Assembly (NCBI GenBank): GCA_046734955.1
Contig: JBKPSH010000014.1
Span: forward strand, 1-64,000
Length of the DNA: 64,000 nucleotides
Direction of reading: 5' to 3'
DNA from: JALZOC01 sp046734955
GTDB lineage: Bacteria > Acidobacteriota > Vicinamibacteria > Vicinamibacterales > 2-12-FULL-66-21
Shown here: positions 54,475 through 63,607 of the stretch, piece by piece
How positions within the stretch are numbered: the stretch's first letter is position 1
Layout: each line of letters starts with the position of its first letter
The notes under the pieces: model-generated
The model's input: only the letters and a program-made list of their open reading frames with translations
Told to the model about the DNA's origin: nothing
Databases searched by the model: none
Made by a program: the position numbers and the translations under genes

Positions 54475-55320
54475 TCAGGCGGGATTGGAAAAATCGGACA
54501 TCGCGCGATCGTCGATCACCTGGCGGCGACGTTCAGCGTGAAGCACACTCGGTGAAGTCCCGGCGAGCTCGACGCAGTCGCGGATGAAATGCGACTGGTC
54601 GAAGTAGCCGGCCTCCACCGCGACGTCAGCCCATTCGGGGTCGCCGGATCGATCGGCTGTTCGCATGGTATCGACAAAGCGCAGCAGGCGCGCGTAGGTC
54701 TTTGGCGCGACGCCGGTCGAATCGCGCACATGGCGGCGCAAATGACGATCTGACATTCCGAGCGTCAATGCGAGGCGCTCGCACGACACTCGCCCCGCGC
54801 GGCGCCTGACGGTGTCGAGTGCGACCGACGCAACCGTCGACGGCGCCGTTCTTGACGCACGGTGCGCCGCTCGCATCGCGACCATCAGCACGCGCAGCGC
54901 CTCTTCCGCGCTACGGGTGTGCGCCAAGGCGTCATCGAGCCGGTTGGCCAGGGTGGGCGCCAGCGCGATGAGATCGATCGCCTGGCCTTCCACCGCCAGC
55001 GGATCGATGCCGAGCAATGGTCCCACCCATTCAGGCTTGATCTTGATTGCCGCGAGTTCGCGGCCGGGCAGCAGATCGAAGACCTGCGCCCGCAGCTTCG
55101 GACCAGCAATGATGGAAGACCAGGCGCGCGGACGGCCATCCGGATCACGAAATCCCTGGAAAGCAAGGCTGACCCCCATCTCGGGCAGGATGCGATGCGC
55201 CGCGCCCGCGGGCGCAGGACCGTAGGGCGTCTGATGAATCCACACGGATTCGCAGAAGTCCGCGGCTTCAGTGCCCGGCGCGAACTCGCGATAGCCGCCG
55301 ATGACGTGCGTGGGGTTCAA
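54475..55320 (-). CDS. AraC-family transcriptional regulator
   Basis: A 281-aa regulator. The N-terminal ligand part (about residues 1-150) starts YREFAPGTEAADFCESVW. The C-terminal double helix-turn-helix (about 170-265) has CERLALTLGMSDRHLRRHVRDSTGVAPKTYARLLRF and WADVAVEAGYFDQSHFIRDCVELAGTSPS, the standard AraC signature. It precedes the LamG-like gene and diverges from the SnoaL-like gene, either of which could be its target. Confidence 0.92.
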   Translation of the reverse strand: MNPTHVIGGYREFAPGTEAADFCESVWIHQTPYGPAPAGAAHRILPEMGVSLAFQGFRDPDGRPRAWSSIIAGPKLRAQVFDLLPGRELAAIKIKPEWVGPLLGIDPLAVEGQAIDLIALAPTLANRLDDALAHTRSAEEALRVLMVAMRAAHRASRTAPSTVASVALDTVRRRAGRVSCERLALTLGMSDRHLRRHVRDSTGVAPKTYARLLRFVDTMRTADRSGDPEWADVAVEAGYFDQSHFIRDCVELAGTSPSVLHAERRRQVIDDRAMSDFSNPA

Positions 55321-55517
55321 GGATCAGCCTGCTCACCCTATAACCAGGCGACGCCGGCAAAAATTCCCATTACACTCGCGCTTCGCCGGCAATCCCCAAG
55401 CCCGCCTTCCGGACGCCGTCCAGCAGGGGTGATTCGATACTCTTTGAGCTTGCGGCCGATCATGTAGGCGCGTAGATTTCAGGTCCAGTCCGTGCTGTGC
55501 AGTGAGTTGGAGGGAGC

Positions 55518-56042
55518 ATGAGAGTGCATTCAGTGGCTTTTGTTGTCTGCGCCTTCACCGCGCTGGCGGGGCAGGTGACTCAGGGACCGGCCGCGTCGGC
55601 TGCCAGTCAAAGCGACCGCGCCACGGATCTGGCTGCCATCGAGAAGCTCCGCCAGCAGGACATTGCCTCGACGGTGTCGCGAGATCCCGTTGCGCTGACC
55701 GAGGCGTGGACTGAGGACGCTATTCGTCTCGGCGTAGGCGCGCCTGCGGAAATCGGCAAGCAGGCCATCCGAGAGAGCAACGAACGCCACACCGCCAACA
55801 AGGGTTTCAAGGTGCTGAGCTACGTTCCCGAAACCAGGGACTTCACTTTTCTCGATGGTGGGTGGGCTGTCGAGTGGCGTACCTACACTGCTTCGTATGT
55901 CGACCCGCCGGGTGGCGAGGCGAAGCAGGTTCGGGGCACTGTGCTGGCGGTGTTGAAGAAGCTCCCGGACGGTAGCTGGAAGTGCTTCCGCGCAATGGGG
56001 GCCACCGAGCCAACTCCTCCCGCCAAAGCCGGTGGCTTGTGA
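55518..56042 (+). CDS. Exported SnoaL-like (DUF4440-type) protein
   Basis: A 174-aa protein with a signal peptide (about residues 1-25). The cone-shaped NTF2-like fold is seen in AIEKLRQQDIASTVSRDPVALTEAWTEDAIRLGVGAPAEIGKQAIRE, a core of about 110 residues ending in GTVLAVLKKLPDGSWKCFRAMG. Family members include isomerases and small-molecule binders; no catalytic assignment can be made. GGAGG lies about 6 nt before the ATG. Confidence 0.85.
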   Translation: MRVHSVAFVVCAFTALAGQVTQGPAASAASQSDRATDLAAIEKLRQQDIASTVSRDPVALTEAWTEDAIRLGVGAPAEIGKQAIRESNERHTANKGFKVLSYVPETRDFTFLDGGWAVEWRTYTASYVDPPGGEAKQVRGTVLAVLKKLPDGSWKCFRAMGATEPTPPAKAGGL

Positions 56043-56095
56043 TGTGAACGCCGAGCCATTGAGCGGAGAGTGACCTCGAGATACACGCACGGAGC

Positions 56096-56329
56096 TCACT
56101 TGCCGCGGCGATCGTTGCGCGTCATCCGGCGGCGGTCGGTCCGCTCCTCTCGGCGCTCCATCAGCTGCTGCTCGCGGGCAGTGATCAGCCACTCGGAACC
56201 GCACGAGCGGCAACACCATGTCTGACGCACGACTCCACGCATGATCGTCGTCACTGGAACGACGGTCGTGACCGCGCCGCAGAACTTACAGCGCGCCGGA
56301 ATCTGCAACCCCGCGGAGGTAATCGCCAC
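56096..56329 (-). CDS. Small zinc-ribbon protein
   Basis: A 77-aa protein with two Cys knuckles, CKFCG and CCRSCGSEW, about 27 residues apart, fitting a zinc ribbon. The C-terminal 25 residues are Arg-rich. The start is GTG at 56329 with no clear ribosome site, so the gene is plausible rather than sure. A DNA- or RNA-binding role is a guess. Confidence 0.5.
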   Translation of the reverse strand: MAITSAGLQIPARCKFCGAVTTVVPVTTIMRGVVRQTWCCRSCGSEWLITAREQQLMERREERTDRRRMTRNDRRGK

Positions 56330-56408
56330 AAGAGGATCGCAGCATGAGCCGTTCCGCGCCGAAGCTCAGCCAATATCGGCGTATTAGTTGCTTGCCCTAA
56401 TCAAGGGT

Positions 56409-56621
56409 ATGCGCGTTCGCCTAATCAAGAAATTCGCGGAGATGATCGATGGCATCGATTTGAGTGCGCACGAAGCCGGAGATGTTCTCGATCTCGAACG
56501 ATCCGAAGCGCGGCTGTTGATCATTGAGGGCTGGGCTGTCCGCGACGATCGCGGCGACCGTCGCGCACACGTGTCCGCAGATTCCGAATCTCGCGTCGTC
56601 GCGGCCGATCGGCCGAGGTAG
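56409..56621 (+). CDS. Small hypothetical protein
   Basis: A 70-aa protein with the pattern IKKFAEMIDGIDLSAHEAGDVLDLERSEARLLIIEGWA, a short beta-rich module seen in many small soil-bacterial proteins. The ATG at 56409 is taken because the seven codons upstream add nothing. The Asp/Arg-rich tail (from about residue 45) is probably disordered. Function unknown. Confidence 0.6.
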   Translation: MRVRLIKKFAEMIDGIDLSAHEAGDVLDLERSEARLLIIEGWAVRDDRGDRRAHVSADSESRVVAADRPR

Positions 56622-56703
56622 TTTCGGGATTAATTCCACTCCGCGCCCGGATCGTTCAGCCCTCACCTAATCGTCGCTTATAGACGCAAGCTTCGGCTGA
56701 CAT

Positions 56704-57576
56704 ATGATCCGCGTCGTGGAGACGATGCGGCGAGCGGCAGAGCCGGTGCGCCGACGCCCAGTCTGGAAGCGTCTCGGCAGTCGTGCGCGCTCCGCCGCGT
56801 ATCGCGTCGTCACGCCATTCGATCGAATGATTCGTTGGCGCAGCTCCGCGCTTTTGCCACCGGCGCATCTGCGAATTCACTACTACGGAACATGGAGCCC
56901 GGACGCCTTCGCGCGCCACTGTCACGTCACGCGGACAGAACTCCTCAGCCGCGGGCTTCGGCCGGATCACCGCGTTCTCGACATTGGGTCGGGCGTTGGT
57001 AATCTGGCGATCGGACTGCGTGACTATCTGCACAGCTATGACGGCGTGGACATTCACGCGGAGGCGGTGGAGTGGTGTCAGCGGGCTATCACCAGGCGGC
57101 ACTCGACATTCCGCTTTCATCATGCGGATCTGGCGAGTCGCGCCTACAATCCGCGTGGTGCGATCCCCGCTCGTGAGTATCACTTTCCATTTCCAGACGA
57201 GAGCTTCGATTTTATTTTTCTCGCGTCCGTGTTCACTCACATGCTCCCTGACGCCGTCGAGCATTACCTGCACGAGATCGCGCGTCTGCTCGCTCCAGCC
57301 GGTGTGTGCGTGGCGAGCTTCTTTCTGCTGAACGACGAGACCTCCAGCGGAGTGGAGGCCGGCCGCAGCTTCATGTCATTTCGCGTCGCGCATCCATCCG
57401 GGCTCTGTCGGCTGCACGATGCCGCGGTGCCTGAGGCGGCCGTCGCGATCGACGAGCAGTTCGTTCGTCGCGTTCTTGAACAAGCAGACTTGGACATCAG
57501 AGACGTGCGGCGGGGCCGGTGGTGGTGTGGCGAACGCCACGATCAGGACGTCGTGACGGTTGTGAGCGAACAATAA
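56704..57576 (+). CDS. Class I SAM-dependent methyltransferase
   Basis: A 290-aa methyltransferase of the Rossmann class. Motif I is VLDIGSGVGNLAIGL near residue 91; motif II is YDGVDIHAEAVEW; motif IV is FDFIFLASVFTHML; motif V/VI region is EIARLLAPAGVCVASFFLLN. The first 60 residues are Arg-rich and not part of the domain. The acceptor is unknown. Nearest neighbours give no pathway context. Confidence 0.87.
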   Translation: MIRVVETMRRAAEPVRRRPVWKRLGSRARSAAYRVVTPFDRMIRWRSSALLPPAHLRIHYYGTWSPDAFARHCHVTRTELLSRGLRPDHRVLDIGSGVGNLAIGLRDYLHSYDGVDIHAEAVEWCQRAITRRHSTFRFHHADLASRAYNPRGAIPAREYHFPFPDESFDFIFLASVFTHMLPDAVEHYLHEIARLLAPAGVCVASFFLLNDETSSGVEAGRSFMSFRVAHPSGLCRLHDAAVPEAAVAIDEQFVRRVLEQADLDIRDVRRGRWWCGERHDQDVVTVVSEQ

Positions 57577-57735
57577 CCGTGCGCGGGAGAAATCCTCGCC
57601 GCAGGCTCGAATCGCCACTCTCCCGTAAGGAAACGCCAGGGCGTCGTTCCATAGTCAGGGTGGCGAAGAGTGTGCGGACGCGCTTTCGCTCCAAGCGGTC
57701 GTCGGGGCGAATACTTTGATTTGCTGCGTTGCGAC

Positions 57736-60213
57736 CTACCGTCCACGAATCTGCGACAAGATGATCGGATCTGTGATCGTGCTATCTGCGGCGAGGAGGA
57801 GCGCCTTGCTGACGATGATCGAGAGCGTCGTGTCGCCGTCGAATGGAAGGAAGACGCGGCCGAGCGGCCTGGACGCGGACCCCTGGCTCGGAACGATGCA
57901 GAGATAGTGATTGTCCGGCTCCATCAGAACGTTGCCGCTGCCCAAGTGTATCTTGTACGTCCGCAGATCTCCTCTTACGATCAGGAACCGATCAACGAAC
58001 GAGCAGCGATCGGCGATCTTGAGACGCGGGACGATCCGCTCGAGCACAGCCTTTCGCGTGAGGGCGCTCGGAAACAAATCGCCGAAGGCGAATCTGTCCC
58101 AGCTCGCGCGGTAGCGTTCGAAGAGGCCGTTGTCAGTCCAAGTGGGATCGTTGCCCACGCTCGCCACGCCGACGAAAAGATCGACGTCCCGCATCACCTC
58201 GGAGAAGGCGAGCGGCGGAATATCGGCGAGCGCGATCGGAGCGGCATCGTCGGTGCGATGGAAGCGCACCTGGTCCGTGGAGAGGTACACGTAAATACCC
58301 CGGTGCGTAATGTCATTGCGTTCGAGCAGGTTGCTGTCTTCGGAAACCCCTTCAACCCGGAACTCAGCGCGCAGATCCCACTGCGGAAGAGCGATCGTCG
58401 GAGTATTGGCTGAATCCCAGTCGCCTTGCAGCGTGTATCGCCAACCGCGCTGTTGACAGAGCGTCGCGAACTGGTGCTGTTTGATCAGATGGGCGGCGAA
58501 GCGATTCGAATACGTGCCCGTGCCGCGCTCGGCTTCGGTGAGCAGATAAATCTCACGGTGGGCCTGCTTGAACGGTTGGACGACCTCGTGCACCTCGAGC
58601 CAGTCGCGCCAGGTCTTCACCTCGGCGACGTCGCCATAGAGCGGATGCCACAGCCACACTCGAGTGTCGTCGCGAAGCCAGTCCACGTCGGCGTGCCGCT
58701 CGGTCACGAAGCGATCTTCGTACCAGATGCCGCTGGCGGTTCGCGATCCGTCCGTGAAGCGCCAGATCAGGCGCCGCGCGACAACGCCGACCAGGTGATG
58801 GTCGAGAAACCTGGCGCGAAAGTCCACCATCGACCAACTTTTGTGTTGCAGCAGCAATTGCTCCAACCGGTCGCGCTGCGCAGGGAGCAGCTGCCTGATT
58901 TCCTTGTCGGCTTGTTTGAGCGACCGCAGCTCTTCGCCGAAGTCCTTCTTGACTGAAGACGGGATGCCAGCCTGCTTCACGCCATCTGCCCTGATCCAGG
59001 CCGTCTCAGTTGTCAACTGATCCGTCGCTCGAAGGTGCACGGTGAAGTCGCCGATGTGACGGCGAAGCTCGCCCACTCCGGTCAGGCCGCAAATCGGAAC
59101 AGCACCTTCCTCGAGATCTGCGACTGACATTCCCGCCTGTTCGGCGGCTGCGCCAAACGCCTTGACGACCTGTGTCTTGATCGATGCGTGCCTCGCGCGT
59201 GTCTTCAAGCGACTCAACTGCGCGATGGCCGCTTCACTCGAGGCGCGGGACAGTGCCCACAGGCACGCGTTGCCGATCTTCGGCGCGCGAGGACCGATAC
59301 CCGGAAGCTTCTTGAAGCACGCGTCGGCCGCACTGCCAAGAGCCGACGGCAACCCGTCGTCCTCAACGAGCCCGCCGCACCACACAAGTCCGCGCAGGAG
59401 GTCGCTGTGAGATTCGTGAATCTGCGTCGCGTCAGGAGTAAACCCCAGCGCGTTGACATGATCGTGGGCCGGCTTGCCCGCTTTCCCGATTGCTCCGAGC
59501 ACCGAAACGAGGACGTGTGCCGCGGCCTCGTCGCCGATCGCCCGGATGATCGCACGCGCGTCGACTATCCATTTCGCCGACGGCTTCGCGGCGCGGGCGA
59601 GCGTGCAGTGGAGGAGGAGCGCGTCCCACGCCGCGCGGACCGATCCGTTGATCGCATCGAGCGCACAACCGAGCGCCCGCGTCCATGCTTCGTCCGCACC
59701 GAACGTGAGCGCAGGCGGCTGTCCCGATCCGATTGTCTCGCTGTCAACCAGGGCACGGACGCGTGCGGACAGACGCCTGACACGGGCCTGGTGCTGCTGT
59801 TGCTCCAAAACGGCTGCGAGACGTTCGAGTGCCGGGCGAAGCGACGACGGCAGACCACCAGCGGCCGCCATGCCTTCGACCGCTCGTAGAATCGATTCCG
59901 CTCCAACGACCTCCCACCATCCGGCGCGGCGGATCGTCGAGAGCGAATCGACAAGCTGTCCGAGCTCGGCGGCGGTGAACGGCAGCTTCCGTCGAAGCAG
60001 TGTGCTGACCAGCGTTTTCAGCTGGATCGCCTCACCGGTTCCTCCAGCATTGATGCCGCCAACTTGCCGATCGACGAGCTGAACGAGCAGCACGACTTGC
60101 TGCTCGGGAGGGAGGGCAAGGATCCGCCGGCCGCTTTCGAAGTCCGCCACGTCGACACTGAGAGATCGTGTCTTCGTGACTTCGTCGACGAACGCCTCAA
60201 GGAGACTGGACAC
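57736..60213 (-). CDS. DUF4132 (MolR-like) protein
   Basis: An 825-aa protein. The first ~400 residues look like helical, armadillo-type repeats. The DUF4132 domain covers about 400-600, with DFTVHLRATDQLTTETAWI, SVKKDFGEELRSLKQADKEIRQ and DFRARFLDHHLVGVVARRLIWRF. The C-terminal part contains VWLWHPLYGD, FKQAHREIYLLTEAE and the family ending TDPIILSQIRG. E. coli MolR belongs to this family; its name as a molybdate-metabolism regulator is historical and its biochemistry is not established. The GTG start at 60213 lies 8 nt after the stop of the beta-grasp gene, so they form an operon. Confidence 0.85.
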   Translation of the reverse strand: MSSLLEAFVDEVTKTRSLSVDVADFESGRRILALPPEQQVVLLVQLVDRQVGGINAGGTGEAIQLKTLVSTLLRRKLPFTAAELGQLVDSLSTIRRAGWWEVVGAESILRAVEGMAAAGGLPSSLRPALERLAAVLEQQQHQARVRRLSARVRALVDSETIGSGQPPALTFGADEAWTRALGCALDAINGSVRAAWDALLLHCTLARAAKPSAKWIVDARAIIRAIGDEAAAHVLVSVLGAIGKAGKPAHDHVNALGFTPDATQIHESHSDLLRGLVWCGGLVEDDGLPSALGSAADACFKKLPGIGPRAPKIGNACLWALSRASSEAAIAQLSRLKTRARHASIKTQVVKAFGAAAEQAGMSVADLEEGAVPICGLTGVGELRRHIGDFTVHLRATDQLTTETAWIRADGVKQAGIPSSVKKDFGEELRSLKQADKEIRQLLPAQRDRLEQLLLQHKSWSMVDFRARFLDHHLVGVVARRLIWRFTDGSRTASGIWYEDRFVTERHADVDWLRDDTRVWLWHPLYGDVAEVKTWRDWLEVHEVVQPFKQAHREIYLLTEAERGTGTYSNRFAAHLIKQHQFATLCQQRGWRYTLQGDWDSANTPTIALPQWDLRAEFRVEGVSEDSNLLERNDITHRGIYVYLSTDQVRFHRTDDAAPIALADIPPLAFSEVMRDVDLFVGVASVGNDPTWTDNGLFERYRASWDRFAFGDLFPSALTRKAVLERIVPRLKIADRCSFVDRFLIVRGDLRTYKIHLGSGNVLMEPDNHYLCIVPSQGSASRPLGRVFLPFDGDTTLSIIVSKALLLAADSTITDPIILSQIRGR

Positions 60214-60221
60214 CGCGCCGC

Positions 60222-60668
60222 TTAACCACCGACGAGCGGCGTGAGCTGCAGGAAGCTCACACGCGTGTCTGGCCCGACGATAATCTCCTCGTCGAGCGAT
60301 TCGACCTGATGGTCGTCGACGAACATGATGATCTGGTTTCCAGCAAACGCGTCGATTGCTTTCCCAAGCTGAGTGTTCGCGTCGACCGTCCGCTGCTGTT
60401 TCAGGCGATAGCCGTTCAAGGTTCGCTCGGAATCGGAGGGTTGAACGAGGCCGCGGAACGTGTCTGGCTTGCGCCGGTTGTACTCCTCGACTTCATGGAA
60501 GACCCGTTGCCGAATGAGATCGCGGACCGTGATTCGCTCCGCGGACACGGTCAAGGTGAGCTCGAGGAGCGTCTCACCGGTCGCCGACTCGTCATGTATC
60601 GTCAGGGTTGCTGGCAACGCGGTCACATTGGGGGCAGCCAGATTATCGGCCCCGCGGCGGGCAGGCAT
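60222..60668 (-). CDS. Beta-grasp (MoaD/ubiquitin-like) protein ending in Gly-Gly
   Basis: A 148-aa protein. The order is strand TLTIHDES, strand LELTLTV, helix VRDLIRQRVFHEVEEYNRR, an insert of about 50 residues, strand QIIMFVDDHQ, then IIVGPDTRVSFLQLTPLVGG at the C-terminus. The tail matches the MoaD/ThiS pattern (DGDxVxFxPPVxGG), and the stop codon follows the second Gly directly, as needed for adenylation or conjugation. The long insert is unlike MoaD. The next gene, 8 nt downstream, is DUF4132. No E1-like, JAB or other activating enzyme is in this window. The fold call is inference from the sequence pattern. Confidence 0.6.
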   Translation of the reverse strand: MPARRGADNLAAPNVTALPATLTIHDESATGETLLELTLTVSAERITVRDLIRQRVFHEVEEYNRRKPDTFRGLVQPSDSERTLNGYRLKQQRTVDANTQLGKAIDAFAGNQIIMFVDDHQVESLDEEIIVGPDTRVSFLQLTPLVGG

Positions 60669-60761
60669 TAACGCTCGGCGCGCCTTTGCGCACTGACCCT
60701 GTCGTGAGCCGGATCATGGCCGTTTCGCACATTCCTGAGTGGACGTGAATGGGAGGCAGGA

Positions 60762-61313
60762 ATGGCGATGCGACAATTGATCGGCGCGTGCGTCCTTTTT
60801 CTGATGATTTCCGTGCCGGCCCTGGCACAGACGCCCGCCGGGTCGTTCGAGCAGCTGCTTGCAGACGGCGTCATAAAGCCGGATCAGACAGTCCAGGTCA
60901 CCGACGCGTGGGGACATCGTGTCAAGGGCAGACTCTTCGAGCTACGTCCCGGCGGCCTCGTTCTGATGCAAGGGTCGCAAAGGATCGAGATGAGCGAAGC
61001 AGACGTCAGCCGGATTCAGCGGCGTGATTCGGTGCAAAACGGCCTATGGCTCGGGTTTGCCGCCGGTGTTGCCGCCGCGTGGGTCGCACCCCATTTCTTC
61101 TGCAGTCTCCCCGACGATGAGTGCGCAGCGATCGTATTTGCGGCCATCGGCCTGCCGTCGATTGCCGGCGGCACGGTTGCAGGAGCGCTCGTCGATGCCG
61201 CGTTGAAAAAGACGGTGTTTCAGTTCGCTGGAACGCATGACAAGGTCCGAGTTCAGTTGTCGCCCGTGCTCGGTGGCCGGCGGGCCGGCGCACTCGCGAC
61301 GATTCGGTTTTGA
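60762..61313 (+). CDS. Exported hypothetical protein
   Basis: A 183-aa protein with a signal peptide (about residues 1-23, MISVPALAQ). Residues ~40-85 have a small beta-barrel pattern (QVTDAWGHRVKGRLFELRPGGLVLM then IEMSEADVSRIQRRDSVQNGLWLG), which I recall as common in acidobacterial proteins. Two hydrophobic segments follow (about 94-112 and 125-145). GGGAGG lies before the ATG. Function unknown. Confidence 0.78.
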   Translation: MAMRQLIGACVLFLMISVPALAQTPAGSFEQLLADGVIKPDQTVQVTDAWGHRVKGRLFELRPGGLVLMQGSQRIEMSEADVSRIQRRDSVQNGLWLGFAAGVAAAWVAPHFFCSLPDDECAAIVFAAIGLPSIAGGTVAGALVDAALKKTVFQFAGTHDKVRVQLSPVLGGRRAGALATIRF

Positions 61314-61851
61314 CCGCTCCGCATGTGTCACCGCCACGCGTCCGTCGTTCGCCGCCGCGCTGACGTTCTCGGGCAACAATAGAGGCTCCGGCTTTACCGG
61401 AGGCTTCACGTTTTCGGGGAGTGGGCTCGCGGCAGGCGCTGGCGGGATCGGTGTCCCGACCGTGACGACGTTTGGTCCCGGTGCACTCGATCTTTCGGGA
61501 ACCTTCGGCATCTCTCCGGCGAACTCGTTCGGCGGATACGTAATCGTCGGAGATCAGGAGCTCCGCGGCATCGTGTCAGCGGTGTTTCAGTTCACCGCCG
61601 ACCCCATCGTCGTCGGAGGCTCGCCGTTGGGTCGCAACACGTTCGAGACGCAGTTCGCGGCCAGCGGATTCGTGCAGCTGTTCGATGATCTCGGGGCCAC
61701 CCGGCCCAGCTTCACGCAAGCTGTTTACGGGATCGGCGGTCTCGCCGTGACAGCCGAAAACGTGGGGAACGGCACATTCGTCACGCGAAGCATGGCGTCG
61801 GCTGACATCGAGACACCTCGAGACGGCGAGCGGATCCGTCTGCATACTTAG
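61237..61851 (+). CDS. Possible exported protein remnant, start uncertain
   Basis: The frame from 61237 overlaps the previous gene by 77 bp and its first ~35 codons look like out-of-frame sequence. From about codon 38 it reads as a Gly-rich, beta-type protein (TFSGNNRGSGFTGGFTFSG then GDQELRGIVSAVFQFTADP and TQAVYGIGGLAVTAENVG). No start codon with a ribosome site lies at the point where the protein-like part begins. It may be the 3' part of a gene whose 5' end was lost. Low confidence. Confidence 0.35.
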   Translation: MTRSEFSCRPCSVAGGPAHSRRFGFDRSACVTATRPSFAAALTFSGNNRGSGFTGGFTFSGSGLAAGAGGIGVPTVTTFGPGALDLSGTFGISPANSFGGYVIVGDQELRGIVSAVFQFTADPIVVGGSPLGRNTFETQFAASGFVQLFDDLGATRPSFTQAVYGIGGLAVTAENVGNGTFVTRSMASADIETPRDGERIRLHT

Positions 61852-62242
61852 CGTCTTGCCGATTTGTGATCGCGGCAGATTTGCGCGGGCTTCGCTCGCG
61901 CGCGACAATGCCTTGCACTCCTCCTGGCAGATATTTTCGCTGACCTTACCAAATTCATCGCGTGCTCGGACTCTAACGAACACGTAGCGGTCAGTTCAAC
62001 GTCGCTAACCTGTCAAATTCCACTGCGACGGTCAATGCTGTCCCAATCGATCGCACGTCGCGTTGCCTGGTGGCCTGGAAGGGGACGCGGCGGCGACCGG
62101 CTCAACTCGCAACCCCACCAAATGGTTGAGATAGTTGCATGTTCTAAACTAACCAGATGCGCCAGCCATGAGGCAGGCGCGATGCGTCCGCAGGCACGCA
62201 GCGAGGAAACCCGCGCAGCGGCTACGCGAAGGAGCACACCAC
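61852..62242. other. Intergenic region without a recognisable gene
   Basis: About 390 bp. I see no domain-bearing frame, strong hairpin or tandem repeat. AAGGAG for the next gene lies near 62229. Confidence 0.5.
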
Positions 62243-62734
62243 ATGAAGCCGAAGAACACGATTTGCCTCTGGTTCGATAAAGACGCAGTTGAAGCGGCGC
62301 GGTTCTACGCCGCGACGTTTCCAAACAGTGAAGTCACCGCTGTACATAAGGCTCCCAGTGACTATCCCGGCGGCAAGAAAGGCGACGTTCTGACCGTAGA
62401 CTTCACCGTTCTGGGCATCCCGTGTATTGGTCTCAACGGCGGGCCGACGTTCAAACATAGCGAGGCGTTTTCCTTCCAGGTCGCGACGGACAGTCAGGAA
62501 GAAACGGACCGCTACTGGAACGCGATCGTGGGCAATGGCGGCCAGGAGAGTCAATGCGGATGGTGCAAAGACCACTGGGGCCTTTCGTGGCAGATCACGC
62601 CGCGCGTGCTGACGGATGCCTTGGCCGCAGGGGGCGAGGACGCAAAGCGGGCCTTCGAAGCAATGATGCCGATGAAGAAGATCGACATCGCCGCGATTGA
62701 GGCCGCACGGCGGGGTCAGGCGGCTAGAGCATGA
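62243..62734 (+). CDS. PhnB-like VOC-superfamily protein
   Basis: A 163-aa protein of the 3-demethylubiquinone methyltransferase-like (PhnB) VOC group: TICLWFDKDAVEAARFYAATFPNSEV, DFTVLGIPCIGLNGGPTFKHSEAFSFQV and QCGWCKDHWGLSWQITPRVL are hallmark blocks. AAGGAG lies about 8 nt before the ATG at 62243. These proteins usually bind a metal or small substrate; function here is unknown. The next frame starts inside its stop codon (ATGA). Confidence 0.9.
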   Translation: MKPKNTICLWFDKDAVEAARFYAATFPNSEVTAVHKAPSDYPGGKKGDVLTVDFTVLGIPCIGLNGGPTFKHSEAFSFQVATDSQEETDRYWNAIVGNGGQESQCGWCKDHWGLSWQITPRVLTDALAAGGEDAKRAFEAMMPMKKIDIAAIEAARRGQAARA

Positions 62735-62916
62735 CGCTTCCACGGATGGACAACGTCGGGATTGTTTTCAACGACCTCGTGCCAGCCATCGCTTTCTTTC
62801 GCGAACTCGGTCCCGAGCTGGAGGGCGTGGCGCATCCTCAGGGCGTTGGCCGAGGAACTCAGCTAACCGAAAACAATCGCTCGCGCAGTCCGAGCGTACG
62901 GCGGATCCCAGCATAA
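62731..62916 (+). pseudogene. Truncated VOC/glyoxalase-like gene
   Basis: The frame starts with an ATGA overlap with the PhnB-like gene, and the first ~35 codons read as the beginning of a VOC domain (MDNVGIVFNDLVPAIAFFRELGPELEG). After that the sequence loses similarity and stops at 61 codons, where an intact protein has about 130-140. The coupling suggests it was once functional and lost most of its length by deletion. Confidence 0.6.
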
Positions 62917-62935
62917 GCAATCAAGGAGAGCGACC

Positions 62936-63607
62936 GTGCGCAAGATCATTGTCGGCGCCCAGGTGTCCATGGATGGAGTCATGCAGGCGCCCGGTGGGCC
63001 GTGGGAGGATCCCACCAAAGATTTCAAGTTCGGCGGCTGGGTGATGCCGTATTTCGATCCGGTGTTCGGCGAAGAGATCGACCGTGTCTTCATGGAGAAA
63101 TTCGATCTCCTGCTCGGACGCAAGACGTACGAGATTTTCGCAGCGTACTGGCCCTATTACGATGAGGCGGCCCCACACGGCCGCATTGCCACGCTGTTCA
63201 AGAACATCAAGAAGTACGTGGTCTCCCATTCCGGCGACGTCGATACAAGCTGGCAGGGCTCAGTGCTCCTGCGTGACCTCACTGACGTGAAGCGGCTCCG
63301 ACAAGAAAACGGCCCGAACCTCGTCACTCAAGGCAGCACGGAACTTGTACACGCGCTGCTTGCTGACGACCTCGTTGATGCGATGAGCACCTTTACCGTG
63401 CCGGTCGTGCTCGGTCGCGGCAAAAAGCTGTTCGCGGATGGCTCAGCGCCGCACCGCTACACACTCACTCGATCACGCGTCTCCACCACCGGCATCGTCA
63501 TCGCACACTACGAGCGCACCGGCGACATCAAGATCGGGGACACGGCGCTCGATTCACCTAGCGATGCTGAACGTGCGCGCCAGGAGCGGATGAAGCGCGA
63601 AGGCTAA
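62936..63607 (+). CDS. Dihydrofolate reductase-like (RibD C-terminal) protein
   Basis: A 223-aa protein of the DHFR/RibD-C fold: VRKIIVGAQVSMDGVMQAPGGP, LLLGRKTYEIFAAYWP, LVTQGSTELVHALLADDLVDAM and VVLGRGKKLFADG are typical of the family found beside PhnB/VOC genes. GTG start with AAGGAGAG 7 nt upstream. NADPH-dependent reduction of an unknown substrate is likely; it is not a housekeeping FolA. The C-terminal ~20 residues are charged and disordered. Confidence 0.88.
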   Translation: MRKIIVGAQVSMDGVMQAPGGPWEDPTKDFKFGGWVMPYFDPVFGEEIDRVFMEKFDLLLGRKTYEIFAAYWPYYDEAAPHGRIATLFKNIKKYVVSHSGDVDTSWQGSVLLRDLTDVKRLRQENGPNLVTQGSTELVHALLADDLVDAMSTFTVPVVLGRGKKLFADGSAPHRYTLTRSRVSTTGIVIAHYERTGDIKIGDTALDSPSDAERARQERMKREG

